64,000 nt of DNA, from NCBI RefSeq assembly GCF_027579695.1, contig NC_083574.1:46926559-46990558 (forward strand). Direction: 5' to 3'. Position 1 is the first letter of the stretch, and each line of letters starts with the position of its first letter. Made by a program: the position numbers and the translations under genes. Of the stretch, positions 58,555 to 64,000 are shown piece after piece. The stretch is from Neoarius graeffei. Taxonomy: Eukaryota > Chordata > Actinopteri > Siluriformes > Ariidae. The notes below the pieces were generated by a model, which saw nothing but the letters and a program-made list of their open reading frames with translations, had not been told where the DNA came from and made no database searches.

Positions 58555-59171
58555 GTAAGGGACACTGTACAACTCGTTCATTTAAGCACACTGTACAGTG
58601 AGTCACAGTAGGTGTGGATGGTGCATGTACATGTTATTGAACTCAAAATTCAGTAGTCATCACTCCTAAAGTTGACACCACCACAAAAAAGAAATGAATA
58701 GATTGCATGTCTTGAAGTAGTTTTAATCTTCTTGTGCCACAGAAATTTTCCAGTAATTCAGTTTTTTTTTATTTAATAACGCACCATAGATTTTGTTTAT
58801 AGTTAACATATTTCGTATTATGGAACCTTCATGAAACGGGTTACAAAGATGCCAAGGTTGCGAACAATGAAATGCCAGAAGGCAGAGAGAAACAACAGAA
58901 CTTAAACCACAGAAAGCCGAGAATGTCAGCTGACAGTTACTCAACGCTAACAGCACAAATTATCAAATGTATTGTTTGTTTGAAATATTTAACTGTAGCC
59001 TGCAGAAATGTTTGAATTTTGTTTTAAAAAGTCAGCATGTAAGCTTAGTTTTCTAAAAACCGGAAAAAAGTAACACGAACTGGACTGCAAAGCATCGTTA
59101 ATGTCCATATTATGTTGCACATTTATTTCTACAACTATTGTAAGGATATTTACTGTTGATAAAATGAAATA
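58555..59171. other. Start of the 3' UTR intron
   Basis: AT-rich DNA without recognised elements. Confidence 0.45.
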
Positions 59172-59674
59172 CAGTGCCAGTCAAAAGTTTGGACACGCCT
59201 AATTCAGTGGCTTTTATTAATTGGCCCTTCATGTTTTAAAGTAATGATGGACGTCCTTTCTCTTTAGTTAGTTGAGCGGTTCTTGACATAATACCGGTAT
59301 GGATTACTACAGTTGTGGGACAGGGCTGCCTTTATTTTTTATTTTTATTATTATTTTTTTAAACTGTTTGATCTCCTGCATTAAAAAAGGCAAGAAATTG
59401 CACTAATTAACACTAATTTAATTGAAAAGCATTCCAGGTGACTACCTCATGCAGCTGGTTAAGAAAATGCCAATAGTGTGCAAAGCATCAAGGTAAACGG
59501 TGGCTACTTTGAAGAATCTAAAAAATGAAACGTATGTCTAGCTTTTTGTTTACCACATAATTCCATGTTATTTCATAGTTTTCATGTCTTCAGTATTGTT
59601 CTATCGACCCCTTCGCATGTTTGTAAACAAACCGACCGTTGCCAGGATGCGCGCGCAGCCTGGACCCAGAAACA

Positions 59675-59994
59675 ATGGTGCTGCCCATAGACCGGCATTA
59701 TGAGCTGTCAGATTATGCCAAACAATTGTCGTTACAAGATCGAGAATGCTACATAAATAAGTTAATTCTAACAAGTGGACATCGCCTACCGGATCCGCGT
59801 TTAATTAAAGAGTGGACGGACGATGTTAGTAAGTTCCCTGGTATACAATGGCCAGATATATACTCGTACCTTATTGACCAGACTTCAGTGTACACCCACG
59901 AAAAACTTCGTGCTTACAAGTCTTTAGACGCATATGATTGTGTGGGCATGTACAACTTGATTAACAATGGGACATTCATATTCATTTTGTTTTA
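59675..59994 (+). pseudogene. Conserved transposon ORF, possibly from a SWIM/YqaJ-type protein
   Basis: About 106 codons from MVLPIDRHYELSDYAKQLS. The middle part LPDPRLIKEWTDDVSKFPGI then YLIDQTSVYTHEKLRAYKSL matches, from memory, the N-terminal region (LPDP......D......I.Y.DIY.YLI....Y....L.AYKSLEAY) of uncharacterised fish proteins that carry a SWIM finger and a YqaJ-like exonuclease domain further on. Neither domain is present here. After DAYDC the frame runs into noncoding sequence, so only a first exon remains. The identification is tentative. Confidence 0.5.
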
Positions 59995-60580
59995 ATCAAA
60001 TGATGCCAGTGATGTGATGGCAATGTGGCTTTAGCTACAACAGCAAATACCAACACTAAACAGCAATTTGCAGGAGGTAATGGCATGAAAGGAATGATGG
60101 TGTAAAGAGTGCAGCTAAGAGAAATCAGAGCTGCGTAAAAAGCGAGAGGCAGAGAGCAGAAATGAAACTGAACGGGGCGGGAGCTAGGTTAGAGCAGTCA
60201 GCGTAAGTTGGCATTTAGAGTGAGGGCACACAATTTTACCTTTCCATCCTTGCTTTAAAATTGTGATTTTCGGCATACACAATGATGGCACAAAATCTGG
60301 ACTGCTTGAGTCAAGCGAGACCTCTCCTTCAAACAAAACTGCATGCAAAGCTAAGTTAGCATGCTAACAATATTCATTACATTGTGTAACTATGACCCAG
60401 ATAATTAGACAAACGTTACCAAAGTGTTTTGCTACATCAATAAACGAAGACTAGAAAGAATAAAAAAGAAAGATTTAATAAATAGCCTGATCTTACCTGT
60501 GATGAAGTGGGCGCTGCAAACCCGCGCATTTTTGATAGTGCTTTCATCCCAGTCTACACGTTTGATGGCTTGTAGTCATA

Positions 60581-61207
60581 GGCTGCTGGGCCATAGAAGG
60601 TTCACGCTGCACGCTGCATGCTGCACACTACACGCTACACGCGTGTAAAGAAAAGTGGACAAACGTAGCATGACTTGCTCTGGGCCATAGAACGGCGTTC
60701 ACGTTGCACGCTGCACACTTCACGCGTGAAGCATGAAATGAACATGCACACTTTTTTCTAGGCGTGAAGATGGAAATTCCAGTCAATGCATGCGGTCACC
60801 GCCGCGCCAGCCAATCAGAACGGGTCTAGGGAGATAACTCTATGCTTTCAGGGGAAAACTTCAGAAAAAATATAATTGAATGGTATAATTGAAAAATAGT
60901 TCTTCATCGGGATTGTCAAGCAGATTATAGAATGTTCGGTGAAATTCACCACGGGTTTCTCTCAGAAGGAAGTGTTCTCGGCTCCAAATTCTGTTCCTTT
61001 TTCTCTTCCTCTGTCTCAGTAAAAGCAGAATGAGGCAATCGTCGTCATCCGAAGAGTCCATATTGTTGGTTACTCGGTCAAAGTAGAACAGACGCAACAC
61101 GTGAACATCCAAGCATGAAGTTTAATGGCCCAGGGTCCGGTTCTTCACGTGAACGTGTAGCGTGCAGCATGCAGCGTGCAGCGTGAACCTTCTATGGCCC
61201 AGCAGCC
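60581..61207. mobile_element. PIF/Harbinger element, nested in the THAP exon
   Basis: 627 bp. Inverted ends GGCTGCTGGGCCATAGAAGG and CCTTCTATGGCCCAGCAGCC with the duplication ATA (60578-60580, 61208-61210). Subterminal CACGCTGCACGCTGCA repeats occur in both arms. Internal - strand ORF. Confidence 0.87.
60861..61112 (-). pseudogene. N-terminal fragment of a Harbinger transposase
   Basis: MDSSDDDDCLILLLLRQRKR then NRIWSREHFLLRETRGEFHR and NLLDNPDEELFFNY. The LLLRRR..R..W.R..FL.R...GEFH pattern and EEFFNY before the expected FRM are typical of PIF/Harbinger transposases. The sequence then leaves the family and stops; the DDE domain is deleted. Confidence 0.8.
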
Positions 61208-61456
61208 ATAGACGTCGGCTTGGAATGGGTGAGATCCTGCTGGAATTCTGTACATTTTAACCCCATCACTGCTATGATTCTGACACCCGACAACACAACA
61301 ACTAGGCATTTCTGAGTCTTTTTTGGGTCCAGGCTGCGCGCGCAATTTCCGCTTGCGTATGAATGACGTTTACTGCGAAGGGTTCTATAATGTAGAAAAT
61401 GGTCAAAATGCAGAAAAACCTATGAATAAGTGTGTCCAAACTTTTGACTGGTACTG

Positions 61457-61789
61457 CATTTGGTAATATTTGTAAATCTGAGTAATAGTACGGTATAAAA
61501 TTGGACCTTTTTTCTGTCATACAACTCTAAAGTTAGCACGAAGTGCATTCATCTCCCTTTTAAAGACAAAATTGAAGTGTTTGTGGCAGCTTGTTTAGTA
61601 TGTCTGAGAAAGCGATGCCTGTACATTGGTGAAAGACTTGCTTTTGATTCGACAATATACTGTTTACAAAGATTTAATACACTAAGTGCAAAACGTTTAT
61701 TATAATTTGAGATTTGTATAGACCATGTTTAAAAGTCGTCTGTTGTGTGACCTGTTTTTTTTTTTTTTTTTTTTAAATTGTTCAAACAG
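61457..61789. other. End of the 3' UTR intron
   Basis: AT-rich, ending in a (T)21 tract (61755-61775) and TTCAAACAG, a plausible acceptor. Confidence 0.45.
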
Positions 61790-62221
61790 TGGTAAGGAGC
61801 TGCATTTTGTAGACTGCCTGCTTTTCTGCTTCGTCCTTCAGTCCAGGACAGGAATTTTCTCATCCATCCTCCATCAGGGCTGCAATATTAAACCTCCATC
61901 TTCCATTCAGCACAGATTGTAGGAGTGGTTACACAAAGTGAGTCTAGAGCTTTCCAGCCTCAAAAGCGTGAGAGCTCTGGATCCTGTTGTGTTACAGAGT
62001 TGCGTCCCAAATGGTCTCGGGTTAGAGGAATGGAATCAGGTTAATGTTATGAGGGAGTTGTTTTGGGTGTTTAACTCATTTAATGGGAAAAAAAAATGAA
62101 ATCAAATAGCGTGACTAGTTTTATTGTCCCTTCATCCTACTTCTTTTGTTTTTCTCAAACTGTAGTTGTGTTAAGTGCTTTTACTGTGAGTGAATAGAAA
62201 GCTAAAGCACTATACCAATTG

Positions 62222-62226
<5 letters not shown>

Positions 62227-62266
<40 letters not shown>
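62227..62266. repeat. (CT)n microsatellite
   Basis: About 20 uninterrupted CT units inside the predicted 3' UTR. Confidence 0.95.
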
Positions 62267-62268
<2 letters not shown>

Positions 62269-63268
62269 CCAGGCTAGAATAAGATCTTCTCAAGAAGTAT
62301 AATGGCATAATTCATTTGTTTAAAATGACTCATGGAAAGTCATGAGTGGCAGAGGTTGCTATGACTGACCTTTTGTTGTTGTTGCAAATTGTGCCATTTT
62401 GTTTTATTATGTAAACCTTGAAGAAAAAATATTGACCTGCTATTTCAATGAGGGGAAAACGGGAATCTGTTCACTTCTGGCACAGTATAGTTAATATATT
62501 TGAGCACGTTTCAGACAAAGATCATCCAACTAACTTGGCATATATGCTTTGGTGAATGATGTTCTGTCAGGTCGTTGCAGGTTGAATAATGAATGGGATT
62601 TCTTGAGCTATCCTGGTCTTGAAAACAGAATGGTATGAGGGAGATGCCAGATTTCTTTCTTTATCTATCCATTCATCTTTTGGTGAACTGGATCAGCACT
62701 GAGAAGCTTGGACTGCATATTTAAACATTTCATTAAATAATCTTTAAGGTTCATATAGTACATTGCACTTTATATAGTCCTGTTTTCTGTACTGCTGCTT
62801 TAAAATATTTTACTGAACTAAAGTTCCTGATGTGTACTGTTTTACAAGTGTTCTTTCAAAAAAAGAGTTGTATTGAAAGGAAGAAAAGTTTTGAAAGGGT
62901 AACTGGTAGTTTTGCCAACATCCACTATGTTTAGATTTTATACTTTTTTTTTGTTTTAATGTGATGACACTTGGATGCTTCAGTGTGTATTTTTCTCTCC
63001 ATTTCAATTACACAAACTGAATGGTGAGGCAGGAAGAAGGTCTTAATGTGCATGAATATGAAATGCTGAAATTGCTGTGTACCAGCTATCTAATATAAAT
63101 GTATGTAACCACTGTTTAATATAAATGTGTATGTCATTTTTTTGTGTCGTAGTGTATGTGGATCACTGGCTGCTGTCATGTTAATCAGTTGTATGTTTGC
63201 TGTATTCTTAATGTGAATTTGTTCAAAAGAGTACAGGGGGATTGTGTGGTATCTTGGATTTTTCTAAT

Positions 63269-63274
63269 AATAAA
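63269..63274 (+). terminator. Predicted poly(A) signal AATAAA
   Basis: AATAAA within CTAATAATAAAAATGTAAGC, followed about 20 bp on by the T/G-rich TTTTGTCCTGGTTT. Confidence 0.55.
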
Positions 63275-63295
63275 AATGTAAGCAAACTTTTGTCC

Positions 63296-64000
63296 TGGTT
63301 TATCCTTCATAGGTAACTGGTACAAAGGCAGAACAGTTAGTTCAGCTTTGGTTTATTAAAAAATGTCTTGATTTTCAGGTTTGTCTGCCAGGAATATAGA
63401 AGCAGATTTGTAGAATGCTGCAAGATATTTCATGCAGAGTAAGACTGGATAAAACATGTCGGCCTTAATCAGAGGGAGGGGCAGCCAGTAATCTCTTGTA
63501 TGCCCTGTCTCATGTCTAGTGTTAACTCATTGACCAGCTCATTTTCCTCTCCCAAAAAAAAAAAAATTCCTTTGTTTTGCTTGCTACAAGGAACACTCCC
63601 AGTGCTTCTGTCTGGTGGTGGCACAGTGCAAAACAATTCCCAAATAAAACCTTGTCATGCAGACTCTACAATGCTGAATATCTCATTCCAGCAAGGGCAC
63701 ATTTTTGGTAGTGGGTGATTTTTTTTTTTTTTTTTTTTTTTTGGGGGGGGGATCCACTATGGCCAAATTTAATGGTATCCAATTTGTAAGTGTGTGTGGG
63801 GGGGTGTTCTGAGGGGTTAGTATCTTTTTTTTTATTTTGGCTAACAGTTTCTAATGTTACCCATGCTGCCATTCAACTACCGAATGGGTGATGCCAGTAG
63901 GATTGAGGCTGCATTCCTGCTTGGAGGCTAGTCAGAAATATAATTATAAGACACTTGAACATCACTATGTTGTGATTTACAAATCAGGAACTCTGTTGTC
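63296..64000. other. 3' flank, no gene recognised
   Basis: Contains (T)22(G)9 at 63719-63750, A-runs, and an AATAAA near 63644 that could end a longer transcript. No coding sequence is recognised. Confidence 0.4.

Larger units (their letters stand above)
60497..61309 (-). pseudogene. THAP-domain exon, frameshifted and split by a Harbinger insertion
   Basis: From ATG at 61309: MPSCCVVGCQNHSSDGVKMY then RIPAGSHPFQA, with the first THAP Cys pair. After the insertion (60581-61207) the other half follows in a shifted frame: RVDWDESTIKNARVCSAHFI, with the conserved Trp, Cys and His. It ends ACAG before GTAAGA (donor at 60496). One base is lost and one Trp codon reads TGA near the insertion site. 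All C2CH ligands are present. THAP domains bind DNA, and in transposons they recognise the element ends. Confidence 0.78.
59605..61381. mobile_element. Two-gene DNA transposon remnant (THAP exon and second conserved ORF)
   Basis: Inserted in a MITE with the flank GTTCTAT on both sides (59598-59604, 61382-61388). The terminal sequence CCTTCGCA is inverted at both ends. An 18-bp perfect inverted repeat GCGCGCAGCCTGGACCCA lies at 59651-59668 and 61324-61341. Two different coding starts face inward: a + strand ORF at the left (59675) and a - strand THAP exon at the right (61309). A Harbinger element (60581-61207) has inserted into the THAP exon. Confidence 0.7.
59172..61456. mobile_element. Tc1/mariner-type MITE hosting a larger transposon
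   Basis: Ends CAGTGCCAGTCAAAAGTTTG and CAAACTTTTGACTGGTACTG. The MITE sequence breaks at 59604 and resumes at 61382 (ATAATGTAGAAAATGGTCAA). The intact arrangement at the break is seen in the related copy near 53330 (TTTTTCTACAATGTAGAAAA). Confidence 0.8.
61790..63295 (+). other. vps9d1: Predicted 3' UTR exon of VPS9D1
   Basis: The acceptor TTCAAACAG at 61781-61789 follows a long pyrimidine tract. About 1.5 kb of non-coding DNA leads to a poly(A) signal AATAAA at 63269-63274. It contains a (CT)n microsatellite of about 40 bp (62227-62266). A second AATAAA is near 63644. It is assigned to VPS9D1 because the last coding exon ends in a splice donor. Transcript evidence would decide. Confidence 0.5.

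Noticed and set aside
59639-59995. Independent host gene at the 3' end of VPS9D1
   Set aside because: The ORF starts directly inside a transposon inverted repeat and lacks further exons. It is an element fragment.

Overview
This 64 kb window is teleost fish genomic DNA. It is AT-rich between elements and dense in transposable elements. The SINE copies carry a tRNA-like head and a conserved body that resembles the Mermaid/V-SINE type found across ray-finned fishes. The one host gene I recognise is the fish orthologue of VPS9D1 (VPS9 domain-containing protein 1), on the + strand. Coding exons 2 to 15 lie between 7340 and 58549. All splice sites are GT-AG, and the spliced exons give one open frame of 1,959 nt (652 codons plus stop). 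The first coding exon was not found and probably lies left of the window. The stop codon sits 5 nt before a splice donor, so the 3' UTR is predicted in a separate exon from about 61790 to 63295.

Layout. 1-4249: the 5' part of a Ty3/gypsy (Tf1/sushi-type) retrotransposon on the - strand, with a complete 5' LTR, intact gag and an open pol that runs off the left edge. 4250-7339: truncated SINEs, a tRNA-Asp-like sequence and intronic or upstream DNA. 7340-10620: VPS9D1 exons 2-4. 10621-18007: intron 4, with nested hAT, SINE and PIF/Harbinger-like elements and a gypsy integrase fragment. 18008-18119: exon 5. 18120-42187: intron 5, 24 kb of transposons (Tc1, hAT, Harbinger-like MITEs, SINEs, two LINE types and a tandem duplication). 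42188-48760: exons 6-11, with a complete Tc1 element in intron 6 and a decayed one in intron 7. 48761-53989: intron 11, with a LINE 3' end split by a hAT derivative that carries a BED zinc finger. 53990-58554: exons 12-15. 58555-61789: intron in the 3' UTR, containing a Tc1-type MITE. That MITE is split by a two-gene DNA transposon remnant (a THAP exon facing a second conserved ORF), which is itself split by a Harbinger element. 61790-64000: predicted 3' UTR and flank.

VPS9D1 is predicted to be an endosomal Rab-GEF-type protein: an N-terminal MIT-like region, a short coiled coil, a variable Ser/Pro-rich middle and a C-terminal VPS9 domain. Everything else recognised is mobile DNA. Many insertions can be ordered because their target-site duplications are visible. 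The most notable non-host features are three. First, the sushi-type element has a visible self-priming site and a GGGAAAA frameshift signal followed by a stem. Second, the THAP/second-ORF transposon has 18-bp subterminal inverted repeats. Third, several non-autonomous DNA elements keep only the first exon of a coding gene (THAP, Myb/SANT, transposase N-terminus, BED finger).
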